A stretch of 64,000 bases of DNA. Origin: Mucilaginibacter sp. Lineage in GTDB: Bacteria; Bacteroidota; Bacteroidia; Sphingobacteriales; Sphingobacteriaceae. The notes under the pieces were generated by a model that was not told the DNA's origin, did not search any database, and worked only from the letters and a program-made list of their open reading frames with translations. A program made the position numbers and the translations under genes. The stretch is from NCBI GenBank assembly GCA_031292485.1, contig JARLHA010000057.1, positions 1 through 64,000 on the forward strand, given 5' to 3'. Shown one piece after another: positions 18,288 to 26,616 of this stretch (position 1 is its first letter; each line of letters starts with the position of its first letter).

Positions 18288-18713
18288 TTAACCGCTGCCA
18301 ACGTTTATATTGGTACAACTTATAGTTCCCGTGCCTTGTAAATAATCAAAAATTGTGCAGCCGCCACCGGTGGTATTAATATCGCAGGTTATGGTAGTTG
18401 CAGTACGTGTTGCACCGTTTGCCGTTAACTGTATGCCTGCAGTCTGATAGCAGCAGCCAAATTCAATCGAGTCTATTGTTACGCTGGAAGTGAGTGTTGG
18501 CTGGTTGGTAAAGGTGCCGGACATGGCAAACCGTACGATATCCGTAGCTCTGCCGCCCTGGCCGTGATAGCCACCCGGGCGGCCGGATTCTGTCCATGAA
18601 CCTGAAGAGGCCCATATAATGCTGGTTCCTTTCCGGTTAAAAGTAATTGCTGAAGCTTGTGTTGAAAACCACCAGGGGGCGATAATCAATGTTGGTAAAA
18701 CTCGATTGACCAT
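18288..18713 (-). CDS. Short secreted beta-strand-rich protein, probably a truncated paralogue
   Basis: The 141-residue protein has a signal peptide MVNRVLPTLIIAPWWFSTQA. This aligns with the one of the gene at 16923-18098 (same MV....L.T...A......ST.AS spacing). The remainder is Thr/Ser/Gly-rich with short beta repeats (SSVTIDSIEFGCCYQ, TATTITCDI) like the start of a right-handed beta-helix passenger. It ends abruptly at VGSG with no C-terminal T9SS domain, so it may have lost its 3' half. ATG 18713 is chosen by alignment of the signal peptides; ATG 18719 is two codons upstream. Function unknown. Confidence 0.6.
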   Translation of the reverse strand: MVNRVLPTLIIAPWWFSTQASAITFNRKGTSIIWASSGSWTESGRPGGYHGQGGRATDIVRFAMSGTFTNQPTLTSSVTIDSIEFGCCYQTAGIQLTANGATRTATTITCDINTTGGGCTIFDYLQGTGTISCTNINVGSG

Positions 18714-18727
18714 AATCATTTGAATAA

Positions 18728-18768
18728 CTGATCAAGGCCCTGTTCGATTTTTACTAATCAATAATTTA
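18728..18768 (-). repeat. Leader shared with the downstream paralogue (copy 2)
   Basis: It contains ATAAATTATTGAT followed by CAGGGCC, matching copy 1 at 18115-18155 in order and spacing. No other feature was recognised in 18769-18998, which is AT-rich. Confidence 0.55.
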
Positions 18769-18998
18769 TTCCAACATCAGATAGATGTACAAAAAATACG
18801 CCAAACGGTATTATTGTAAAAAGATAGGCAGATTACTGCATAGGTTTATATTAAAACCAAATATACGCAGTAATTAAAGTTTTGTTTAAAAAAAATTAAA
18901 AAAATATTGTTCACAATAAAGGGCATAAATCCCAAAAACTGCATGATTATATCTCCCGTTGCGAATATCTCTCCGGATTTAACAAATCCGGGGCCGCA

Positions 18999-20402
18999 CT
19001 AAATATGAATGGCCCTGTTTTCGGTGGCAGCAAGACACGCCTCACGCATAGCTTCGGTATAGGTTGGATGCGCATGGCTCATTCGCGAAACATCTTCAGC
19101 CGAAGCGCGGTATTCCATAGCTGCAACTGCTTCGGCTATCATATCTGCAGCACGTGGTCCAATCATATGCACCCCTAAAATCTCATCCGTAGTTGCATCA
19201 GCCAGAACTTTTACAAAACCGTCGAGATCGCCGCTGGCGCGTGCACGACCACTGGCTTTGAATGGGAACGAGCCCACTTTGTATTTAACGCCCTTTTCTT
19301 TCAACTGTTCTTCGGTTTGCCCAACTGCGGCCACTTCAGGCCAGGTATAAACAACACCGGGAATAAGGTTATAATTGATATGTGGTTTTTGGCCGGCAAT
19401 AATCTCAGCAACCAGGGTGCCTTCGTCTTCGGCTTTATGAGCCAGCATGGCGCCCCTGATCACATCACCGATCGCATAAATACCTTTTACCGAAGTTTCG
19501 AGGTGCTCATCAACGGCGATCTTGCGGCCCCGTTCCTCAACGGTAATCCCTATCTTATCCAAGCCTAAACCATCAGTATATGCAACACGGCCAACCGCTA
19601 CCAGGCAATAATCACCTTTTAGCTCTTTTTTATCGCCTTTAGGGTCATCGAAGCTAACCGTAACTTCTTTACCTTTTACCGTTGCCCCGGTTACTTTATG
19701 ACCCAGGTAGAATTCCATGCCCAGCTTTTGCAAAACCTTTTGCAGTTCGCGGCCCAGGGCTTTATCCATGGTTGGGATAATACCATCCATAAACTCAATC
19801 ACCGAAACTTTTGAACCCAAACGGGCATAAACCGACCCAAGCTCAAGCCCGATAACACCGCCGCCTATCAAAACCAGGTGTTTGGGTATTTCAGTAAGCG
19901 TTAAAGCTTCTGTTGAAGTAATGATCCGTTTTTTATCAACCTTGATAAATGGCAACGAAGATGGTTTTGAACCGGTGGCAATAATGATGTTTTTGCCTGT
20001 TATTTCCTGCTTAGTGCCATCTGGTTTTTTGATGGTGACGGTGTTTTTATCTTTAAAGGAACCCACACCGTAATAAGTGTCGATTTTATTCTTTTTCATC
20101 AGGTAGCTTATGCCGCTGGTATTGGCGGTTACCACTTCCTGTTTGCGTTTGATCATCTGGCCGAAATCAACTTTCAGGTTATCCAGTTGAATGCCGTGGA
20201 CGGCAAAAGCATGTGCAGCATTATGATAATGTTCAGAAGAATCCAGCAGGGCTTTTGACGGGATGCACCCGACGTTGAGGCACGTGCCTCCCAATGTATT
20301 ATACTTTTCAATAATAGCCGTTTTCAAACCCAGCTGGGCGCAACGGATTGCACCAACATAGCCGCCCGGACCTGAACCTATAACGATAACATCATATTGC
20401 AT
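18999..20402 (-). CDS. lpdA: Dihydrolipoyl dehydrogenase (E3)
   Basis: This 467-residue flavoprotein disulfide reductase has an FAD-binding GSGPGGY at residues 10-16 and the redox-active pair in GGTCLNVGCIPSK (Cys41/Cys46). The NAD-binding GGGVIGLELGSVYARLG follows, then the C-terminal interface with the HAHPTYTEA His-Glu motif. It reoxidises lipoamide in the pyruvate, 2-oxoglutarate and branched-chain dehydrogenase complexes and the glycine cleavage system. The E1/E2 genes are not adjacent, so it is probably shared. A consensus promoter TAACTTTG sits 24 bp upstream. Confidence 0.96.
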   Translation of the reverse strand: MQYDVIVIGSGPGGYVGAIRCAQLGLKTAIIEKYNTLGGTCLNVGCIPSKALLDSSEHYHNAAHAFAVHGIQLDNLKVDFGQMIKRKQEVVTANTSGISYLMKKNKIDTYYGVGSFKDKNTVTIKKPDGTKQEITGKNIIIATGSKPSSLPFIKVDKKRIITSTEALTLTEIPKHLVLIGGGVIGLELGSVYARLGSKVSVIEFMDGIIPTMDKALGRELQKVLQKLGMEFYLGHKVTGATVKGKEVTVSFDDPKGDKKELKGDYCLVAVGRVAYTDGLGLDKIGITVEERGRKIAVDEHLETSVKGIYAIGDVIRGAMLAHKAEDEGTLVAEIIAGQKPHINYNLIPGVVYTWPEVAAVGQTEEQLKEKGVKYKVGSFPFKASGRARASGDLDGFVKVLADATTDEILGVHMIGPRAADMIAEAVAAMEYRASAEDVSRMSHAHPTYTEAMREACLAATENRAIHI

Positions 20403-20425
20403 ACACTTGTGTTTTTATTGCGGCG

Positions 20426-20433
20426 CAAAGTTA
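20426..20433 (-). promoter_or_regulatory. Promoter -7 element TAACTTTG of lpdA
   Basis: An exact TAnnTTTG match lies on the minus strand, giving a predicted leader of about 15-20 nt before the lpdA ATG at 20402. Confidence 0.55.
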
Positions 20434-20606
20434 AGGATTATTGAACGGGGAAGAAACAGGAAAGTGATTTATCGTTTTAAAGTTGACTTTGTGCCGACCT
20501 TGCCTTAGAGCCCAATTCCATGTAACTATTCAGTTAAACATAACCACTTTATTAAAATTCCATTTATATTCACCAAAGGTATTTCACCCCGACCAAATTT
20601 AAGCCA

Positions 20607-22184
20607 ATGTCAAACCGGAGAGTGTTTATTAAAGATGCCAGCTTGTTAACCCTGGGCATGGGCCTGCTCCCCCCGCTATTTAGTTATGGGATGAACAATG
20701 GATCAGGAGAGCCCTTTGTTTTGCCACGCAGCGCGCCCGAAAAACAGGGAATCTCATCAGCCGGGATCAGTAAATTTCTGCAGGCCATAAAAGACTGCGG
20801 GCAGGAATTTCACAGCCTGATGATCCTGCGCCACGGCCATGTGGTAGCCGAAGGCTGGTGGGCGCCGTACTCATCCGAACACCGGATGCAATTATATTCA
20901 CTCAGCAAGAGTTTTACCGGTACCGCTATTGGGCTGGCGGTTGGCGAGAAGCTGCTTTCTATTGACGATCCGGTGGTCAAATTCTTTCCTGAATACCTGC
21001 CGGCACAGGTAAGCGATAACCTGGCAGCTTTAAAAATAAGGCATTTGCTCAGCATGTCAGTCGGGCATGGCAAAGATTCAATTTTGATTCTGGAAGCTTC
21101 GGCGCCAGGGGTACCATGGGAGAAAACATTTTTAAGCCTTCCGGTGGTGTTTGCGCCAGGGAGTCAGTTTATGTATAACTCGGGCGCCAGCTTTATGCTC
21201 AGTGCTATCATTAAAAAAGTTACCGGGCAAAGCGCCCAAGAGTATTTAAAACCGCGCTTATACCAACCGCTCAATATCACCAATACCACCTGGGGCGCCA
21301 ATTTTGAAGGCATTAATATGGGTGCTTCGCATTTACGGATGCCTACCGAAGATCTGGCCAAATTTGGCCAGCTATACCTGCAGAAAGGGGTGTGGGCCGG
21401 TAAGCAGGTGATCAGTCCTGAATGGGTCGGGCAAGCATCAGCTAAACAAATGGAGAATGGCCATAACGATAGCAGCTGGGGATATGGTTATGGTTTCCAG
21501 TTTTGGCTCAACCCACCCGGTGGCTACCGGGCCGATGGCGCCTTTGGCCAGTACAGCATGATATTGCCCGATCAGGACGCAGTGGTTGTTATAACCAGCG
21601 AAAGCATCGACACTAAAAAAACGATGCAGATAGTTTGGGATGTTTTAACCCCCGAGATGAAGTCGCATAAAATTCCGGAGGTTGGTTCAGCGCATAGTGC
21701 CCTGGTAAATGAGTTACACGAACTGAAATATGATCCGCCCCAACTTGCGGCACAATCGCCTTTGATTGATAAAATTGCAGGCAGGGAGTTTTTATTGGAT
21801 AAGAACCCCTTTAACGCAAAATTCGTCTCTTTTAATTTTAGCGGCGATACCTGCGTTTTTACCCTTAAGGAAGACGGCAAGCCTGATATCGATATTATCA
21901 ACGGCATGAACCGTTGGATAAGGGCCGGAAATATTAAACCAGCCGCCCATTCGCTTTTCTCACCGCGGCGTATCGACTTTGATTCCATTGTGGCGGCAAG
22001 CTATGGCTGGCAAAATGATAATACGCTGGTGCTCACCTGGCGCTATCTTGAAACCGTACACGGCGAAACGTTTACCTGTATTTTTGATGGCGACAAGCTC
22101 ACCATAAAACCATTATTCAGCGTTAACAGGCTGCAGGGCAAACCGGACGACCGTGGGGATATAACAGGAAAGATGACTGCTTAA
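20607..22184 (+). CDS. Serine hydrolase, beta-lactamase family, with Tat-like signal
   Basis: The 525-residue protein has an N-terminus SNRRVFIKDASLLTLGMGL that fits a twin-arginine signal, so export in folded form is likely. The nucleophile motif SxxK is SLSK (98-101). The second motif is YNS at 190-192. A C-terminal domain of about 150 residues (from around 375) is beta-rich, with a DKNPFNAKFVSF stretch typical of this group. It is probably an esterase or peptidase rather than an antibiotic beta-lactamase; substrate unknown. It stands alone and converges on the gene at 22265. Confidence 0.85.
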   Translation: MSNRRVFIKDASLLTLGMGLLPPLFSYGMNNGSGEPFVLPRSAPEKQGISSAGISKFLQAIKDCGQEFHSLMILRHGHVVAEGWWAPYSSEHRMQLYSLSKSFTGTAIGLAVGEKLLSIDDPVVKFFPEYLPAQVSDNLAALKIRHLLSMSVGHGKDSILILEASAPGVPWEKTFLSLPVVFAPGSQFMYNSGASFMLSAIIKKVTGQSAQEYLKPRLYQPLNITNTTWGANFEGINMGASHLRMPTEDLAKFGQLYLQKGVWAGKQVISPEWVGQASAKQMENGHNDSSWGYGYGFQFWLNPPGGYRADGAFGQYSMILPDQDAVVVITSESIDTKKTMQIVWDVLTPEMKSHKIPEVGSAHSALVNELHELKYDPPQLAAQSPLIDKIAGREFLLDKNPFNAKFVSFNFSGDTCVFTLKEDGKPDIDIINGMNRWIRAGNIKPAAHSLFSPRRIDFDSIVAASYGWQNDNTLVLTWRYLETVHGETFTCIFDGDKLTIKPLFSVNRLQGKPDDRGDITGKMTA

Positions 22185-22264
22185 CCATCAGCAAGAAGAA
22201 TAAACCTGCCTGTAAAAGTCTTAGATTTTTTTGCAGGCGGGCTTTATCCTTATAACCCATTTCC

Positions 22265-23926
22265 CTATTTCAACCCATACACCACCACCTGGCTCGAAAA
22301 GGTTGGCAGGTAAACATGCCCATTAGCAACCAATGGCGACGAAAACTTGGCATACGAACCCGAATAATCGCTTTGTTGCTGCGAGTTGTTCCAAAGTTCT
22401 TTGGTGATATCGCTGGCATCAAATGCCCTTAAAATACCCGGGCTAACGGTGTGCTCGGCATCGCCGCTGGATGCGTATGAGGCCCATACAATACCTGTGC
22501 CTGCGGTAGTACCATTTGATGATACCGAGATAACCGCCCCGCTTTGTCCGGTAGGACCTGCTACTGTTGCCACTTTCTCGTTGGTTAAAGTAAATGTATT
22601 GCTGGTCCGGTTAAACGGAAAGGCACGCAGTTGGTCGTTTTCGGGCCAAACGTACACGTACTCCACTGATGCTCCTTTATAATAAGCTGCCTGGCAATGG
22701 AAATTTGAGTTGGGGCTAAGGGTAATGGTTTGCAGGATATGGTTCGATGCAGCATTGTAGCCGCCCATGTTATCCTTATCTACTACGTAAATATTGCCGT
22801 CTTTGCAACCGGTAAAAAAACAACTGGAGTTGGGGATCAGCAGCGCACCCATCGCACCATAGTCAAGGTCATTATTTTCAAGATCCTGGTAATTAAAGGG
22901 GGTATAATAGGAACTTACCACCAATTTCGACCCGGTGGGCGTAAGCTTCAATGTGCTTTCGCCACGATTGGTAAGCACAGTTGGATCGCCATTCTCTCCT
23001 ACCGTACCATTTCCTACCACAGCGTACAGGTTGCCCTGCGGATCGGCCGAAAGGCCCATGCCGCTTTCCCAAATACCCCCGTCGCCGCCGTTTGGCGTAT
23101 CGTTATAGACAATTTGCTGCGCCAGCGAACTGGCGTTGTAGCCCAGGATCCAGCCGTGGTATGGCCCCCAGTCGCAATGTGATGAGAAGTTGACATACAC
23201 TATGCCATTGACCAGGGTAAGCGCCGACCGCTGGTTATTGCGCTGCGGATCAAAACTCACCACGCCGCTTACGTTGCCATCGCCGGTTCCGGGTACCGAG
23301 GCCGTTATTTTAATCGGACTGCCCGAACGTTCGCTGCCATCAGCCAGATTAATGGCGTGCAGGTTTTGCACAAATGTACTTCCATCTGTACTCCGTGCCA
23401 CAAAATACATGGTTTGCGACGCCGAATCGATAACGGGCGTACCTACTATACCTATCTTGCCGCTAAAGTCCTGATACTGGCCACCGCAGGCGCCTGTCAT
23501 ATCGCTATTTAAAGGGGCACGCATACTGGTGGCGCTATAGTTTTTATGCCAGTAAAGGGCGCCGCTGTCGCCGTCATAAGCGTAAATACTGTTGTTTACA
23601 GTAGCTATAAAAACCACGTTATGTTGCGTGCCGCTGATGGTTAAATTGCCATACATTAAAGGCTGGGCGTACACCTGGTCGTCAACACTTAATGAAAAAA
23701 GCCGGCCAAAGGTAGCGGTATTTACATTGGTGGTGGTTAGTTTGGTTTCCTGGTTGTTTAAACCTGTGCGGTAATTACCGTTATGCTGGGTAAGTACCGA
23801 GATATGCTGATCATTAGCTACTACTTTAATAGGCGGAGGTACGGTTACTGAATTGCTATCCTTTTTTTTGCAGGCCGCACAAAACAATAGCACCGGAAGA
23901 AACAGTAAGGAGAAATTTTTAATCAT
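22265..23926 (-). CDS. PQQ-type beta-propeller lipoprotein
   Basis: The 553-residue protein has the lipobox LLFCAAC (Cys19) followed by KKKDSNS. The body is a series of beta-propeller blades with PQQ/WD-like turns (NSIYAYDGDSGALYWHKNY, GNIYVVDKDN, ILRAFDASDITKELWNNSQ). It resembles quinoprotein-like or putative pyrrolo-quinoline quinone-binding proteins that lack an obvious dehydrogenase active site. It probably sits on the periplasmic or surface face as a binding or scaffold protein. No partner genes are adjacent. Domain call fair, function unknown. Confidence 0.75.
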   Translation of the reverse strand: MIKNFSLLFLPVLLFCAACKKKDSNSVTVPPPIKVVANDQHISVLTQHNGNYRTGLNNQETKLTTTNVNTATFGRLFSLSVDDQVYAQPLMYGNLTISGTQHNVVFIATVNNSIYAYDGDSGALYWHKNYSATSMRAPLNSDMTGACGGQYQDFSGKIGIVGTPVIDSASQTMYFVARSTDGSTFVQNLHAINLADGSERSGSPIKITASVPGTGDGNVSGVVSFDPQRNNQRSALTLVNGIVYVNFSSHCDWGPYHGWILGYNASSLAQQIVYNDTPNGGDGGIWESGMGLSADPQGNLYAVVGNGTVGENGDPTVLTNRGESTLKLTPTGSKLVVSSYYTPFNYQDLENNDLDYGAMGALLIPNSSCFFTGCKDGNIYVVDKDNMGGYNAASNHILQTITLSPNSNFHCQAAYYKGASVEYVYVWPENDQLRAFPFNRTSNTFTLTNEKVATVAGPTGQSGAVISVSSNGTTAGTGIVWASYASSGDAEHTVSPGILRAFDASDITKELWNNSQQQSDYSGSYAKFSSPLVANGHVYLPTFSSQVVVYGLK

Positions 23927-24024
23927 GGTTATTAATTGGCTGGACAGAGCGGCAATTTAACCAATTTGAGTGGCACATTTAATGCCGGTACTAAAATATT
24001 TAATACCGGCATTAAGAAAGGGGG

Positions 24025-24627
24025 TTAATAAAGTATTTTACCAGAGGCGGTTACCAGCGCAGCAATCCTTACTGCATCAAAAATGCGCTCTTCGGTGGTG
24101 CCTAATTTGATCAGCGAATCTTCGTGCGCATTCACACACATTTCGCAACCGTTTACTGCGGAGATGGCCAGGCTCATCAGTTCAAAAAACTCTTTACCGG
24201 TTACCGGTTTCATCATTAATTGCATGCGGATCCGTGCGGGGATCTGCGTGTATTTTTCCTTTTGCGTAAAGTGGCGGAAGCGGTAAAAAACGTTGTTTGA
24301 TGCCAGTAACGATGCGCAGCCTGCTGCTTCGCCGGTTTCGGCAGGGGTAGCGCCCTGCTCTTCGGCGTAGCGGGAAAAGTAGGTAGTTAAAAAGGTGTTG
24401 TTATTGTTGATAGCCGTTGAAAGGGCCAGCAGCGCACATTCTTTGGCGCTTAAATGCTCCGAATTAAGGGTGCTGGTAAGGTTCAGCTTCATATCCCTTA
24501 AATAACGGGATTCGCCTTTTTCAAGCAGATCGAGCGCGTTATTGCGGTAGGCGGTTTCAATGCCCAGGCTTGTCAGTATTTCGTTGATCAGTTCTGTCGA
24601 TTCAGTCATCAGTATAAATTTCTCCAT
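24025..24627 (-). CDS. AhpD-like carboxymuconolactone decarboxylase family protein (peroxidase reductant)
   Basis: The 200-residue all-helical protein has the AhpD redox motif CxxC...H (CEMCVNAH: Cys161, Cys164, His168). Family members act as alkylhydroperoxidases or pass electrons to a peroxiredoxin. The neighbouring peroxiredoxin gene, 50 bp upstream on the same strand, fits that pairing. A terminator hairpin lies in the gap, and its T run ends directly at the ATG at 24627. The GTG 15 nt upstream lies inside the hairpin and is unlikely to be the start. ATG 24609 is an alternative. Confidence 0.85.
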   Translation of the reverse strand: MEKFILMTESTELINEILTSLGIETAYRNNALDLLEKGESRYLRDMKLNLTSTLNSEHLSAKECALLALSTAINNNNTFLTTYFSRYAEEQGATPAETGEAAGCASLLASNNVFYRFRHFTQKEKYTQIPARIRMQLMMKPVTGKEFFELMSLAISAVNGCEMCVNAHEDSLIKLGTTEERIFDAVRIAALVTASGKILY

Positions 24628-24662
24628 AAAAAGTCCCCGCACTCTTTCAAATACGGGGACTT
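24628..24662 (-). terminator. Terminator or attenuator between peroxiredoxin and AhpD-like genes
   Basis: On the minus strand, AAGTCCCCG (24662-24654) pairs perfectly with CGGGGACTT (24639-24631) and is followed by TTTTT and then immediately by ATG of the downstream gene. Partial read-through would make the first gene far more abundant than the second. The U tract may also serve as the leader of the second gene. Confidence 0.75.
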
Positions 24663-24677
24663 ATGCAATTCAATTAA

Positions 24678-25223
24678 TTAAACAGTTATAGTGTCTTCGC
24701 CTTTAACCCAGTTGCAAGGGCAAAGTTCGTCGGTTTGCAAACCATCCAGTACACGCAAAACTTCTTTTACGTTACGTCCAACGCTTAAATCGTTTACCGA
24801 TACCCAGCGGATAATGCCGGTTGGGTCGATAATGAAAGTAGCGCGGTAAGCGATCTTCTCGTTAGGCTCTAAAATGCCAAGCTCTTCGGCTAATGATTTT
24901 GAAGTATCAGCCAGCATAGGGAATTTCAAGTCGCGCAGGTCGGCATGGTCTCTTCTCCATGCGGCGTGTACAAATTCAGTGTCAGTTGAAGCGCCGATCA
25001 AACGGGTATCACGGTCGCGGAACTCGCCGTAGCTTTTGTTGAATTCAGCAATTTCGGTAGGGCAAACAAAAGTAAAATCTTTTGGCCACCAAAACATTAC
25101 GGTCCAAACATTATCTTCATTCACCAGGAAATCAGAAGTAATGGTTTCAAACTCTTTGCCTTTTTCGATGCTTACAACAGCGGTTTTTGAAAATTGAGGA
25201 AATTTTTGGCCTATAGTTAACAT
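24678..25223 (-). CDS. ahpC: Peroxiredoxin, AhpC/TSA family
   Basis: The 181-residue thiol peroxidase has its peroxidatic Cys in TFVCPTEIAEF (Cys54). C-terminal cysteines in ELCPCNWVKG (168 and 170) provide the resolving thiol, as in AhpC/Prx1-type enzymes. It reduces H2O2, alkyl hydroperoxides and peroxynitrite in the cytoplasm. No AhpF gene is adjacent; the AhpD-like gene downstream may supply electrons. A consensus promoter (25251) with a match to the OxyR half-site upstream (25301) predicts peroxide induction. The gene symbol is by family. Confidence 0.92.
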   Translation of the reverse strand: MLTIGQKFPQFSKTAVVSIEKGKEFETITSDFLVNEDNVWTVMFWWPKDFTFVCPTEIAEFNKSYGEFRDRDTRLIGASTDTEFVHAAWRRDHADLRDLKFPMLADTSKSLAEELGILEPNEKIAYRATFIIDPTGIIRWVSVNDLSVGRNVKEVLRVLDGLQTDELCPCNWVKGEDTITV

Positions 25224-25250
25224 GTTTTTATTTTTTGTGTTTATTTATTG

Positions 25251-25258
25251 CAAATATA
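25251..25258 (-). promoter_or_regulatory. Promoter -7 element TATATTTG of the peroxiredoxin gene
   Basis: An exact TAnnTTTG match on the minus strand, with TTG about 20 bp further upstream, predicts a start site near 25245. The OxyR-like site lies just upstream, in the position expected for an activator. Confidence 0.65.
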
Positions 25259-25280
25259 CGGCTTTTGAGAACGCCCTTTT

Positions 25281-25315
25281 ATAGCAATAATTGATGCGAT
25301 ATAGGTAAAATCTAT
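25281..25315 (-). promoter_or_regulatory. OxyR-type binding site upstream of the peroxiredoxin gene
   Basis: ATAGGTAAAATCTAT (25301-25315) matches the OxyR half-site consensus ATAGntnnnanCTAT at every specified base and extends to a GATATAG/CTATATC palindrome. A weaker half-site ATAGCAATAATTGAT starts at 25281, about two helical turns away. Confidence 0.6.
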
Positions 25316-25516
25316 ATCATGTTTGTTTTGCCATTGTTTTTATCAATATAACAAAAAGAGTTGTTTATCGCGCAGCAACAATTAAAAATTCATAAAAAAA
25401 GCCCAAAGATTTATGAAAATAAAAACAGGCTTAGTAGTGCTGAAATGCAACTTTTCGCCATAAAGGCGCCTGTTTTACCCGTTTTATAGATAAAGATTTT
25501 AGCGTACATTCGCCTT

Positions 25517-25723
25517 ATGGAAAAGGTTAACAAAAAGAAACTGGTTATACCCTTTATTATTTCGCTGGTGTTTTTAGTTGTTACTTTCAACACCATAGCA
25601 CAGGGAGTGGAAAAGAATGAGATCTGGCGGATAGTGGTAGGCGGGCTTGGCGGCAGCTGGTTTTTGTTTGTAGCTATTATTTCGGGCAAAAGGATCTTTA
25701 AAAAGGATAAAGACCCCGCCTGA
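25517..25723 (+). CDS. Small membrane protein, two predicted helices
   Basis: The 68-residue protein has a lysine-rich N-terminus (MEKVNKKK), a helix at about 9-28, a short polar loop containing EKNEIWR, a second helix at about 38-58, and a KRIFKKDKD tail. The flanking charges suggest both ends are cytoplasmic. It resembles small conserved Bacteroidota membrane proteins of unknown role. It has no operon partner and ends 4 bp from the convergent gene's stop. Confidence 0.6.
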   Translation: MEKVNKKKLVIPFIISLVFLVVTFNTIAQGVEKNEIWRIVVGGLGGSWFLFVAIISGKRIFKKDKDPA

Positions 25724-25727
25724 AACC

Positions 25728-26504
25728 TTAACGCATAGATAGCGAACCCCAAATTACACCCAACGTAACAGCGGCCGTAATGCCCGCAATCAGCAATGCC
25801 GATCTGTCATTAACCTGATAAATGTCCCTAACGTCGCGCTTGCAGACAAGCCACAAGCATCCTCCATAAAAAACAACGTTCCATAAAAATGATGCAGATG
25901 ACATGGTCGGGAACAAAGTATCTGTAGCCGGAATTCCATAGAAACGTTTCATCACCATAAAAAATAAAACTACCCCGCTTACGATGGAATAACTGCAATA
26001 AATGCAAAGCAGGATCCAGCCGGCGCGTTTACGCCGCCAAAAAAGCAGCGTGAGCACCGGCACAATAAACAATTGCAAAAGGTATACCAGCAACGTACTA
26101 TCCCACCTGCTGTCCTTGTTAAAAAACACGAAGGTGAGGAAGGAAAGCTCTGTAAACAAAGTCAGCAAAAACATGATGCCCAGCGCCACCGATAAAAAAT
26201 TAATGATCCGGTTAGTTGATGGCGTGCTTTGCTGAACGGGATGTACCGCATCAATAACCTGGGCGCTTATACCCTTCACCTTGTTTTCAAATGCCTGCCG
26301 CTTTTCTTTTCTCATCGCTTTTTCCTGTTGCTCCAGCGCGTTTGCAGCTACTGCGCTTTCCAGTTCTTCCGCGCTTAATTTCCGGCCGGCGAGTTCAGCC
26401 ACCGCGGTTTCAACAGCAATGGGCTGGTAGTCCGCCGCGTTATCAATAATTTTTAGCAGATCACTATTGCTTAAGGTTTTATACAGTTCGGTGAAAGAGT
26501 TCAT
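25728..26504 (-). CDS. Multi-pass membrane protein of unknown function
   Basis: The 258-residue protein starts MNSFTELYKTLSNSDLLKIIDNAADYQPIA, a cytoplasmic helical domain. It is followed by an Ala/Glu-rich, likely coiled region (ELAGRKLSAEELESAVAANAL) to about residue 80. Four or five transmembrane helices follow. The N-terminal pattern resembles the short 'L..I...A..Y.P.AV.AA..EL..R' module found at the start of many Bacteroidota membrane proteins. The ATG at 26504 is preferred; an upstream start at 26552 lacks conserved sequence. Function not recognised. Confidence 0.7.
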   Translation of the reverse strand: MNSFTELYKTLSNSDLLKIIDNAADYQPIAVETAVAELAGRKLSAEELESAVAANALEQQEKAMRKEKRQAFENKVKGISAQVIDAVHPVQQSTPSTNRIINFLSVALGIMFLLTLFTELSFLTFVFFNKDSRWDSTLLVYLLQLFIVPVLTLLFWRRKRAGWILLCIYCSYSIVSGVVLFFMVMKRFYGIPATDTLFPTMSSASFLWNVVFYGGCLWLVCKRDVRDIYQVNDRSALLIAGITAAVTLGVIWGSLSMR

Positions 26505-26562
26505 CGGCAATAAAAATATCCGGTATAATTTTAAATTTATTAAAGATAGCAAGAAGCATCTC

Positions 26563-26570
26563 TATATTTG
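26563..26570 (+). promoter_or_regulatory. Promoter -7 element TATATTTG of the GH172 gene
   Basis: An exact TAnnTTTG match lies 47 bp upstream of the ATG at 26617, in the divergent region between two genes. The -33 element is weak. Confidence 0.45.
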
Positions 26571-26616
26571 TTATCGGCAACCAATTTAAGCTATCAAACA
26601 AATAAAATTTAAAGCG

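Noticed and set aside
22730..23474. Plus-strand open frames opposite the propeller lipoprotein gene
   Set aside because: They are antisense shadows. The minus-strand gene has a signal peptide, lipobox and propeller repeats.
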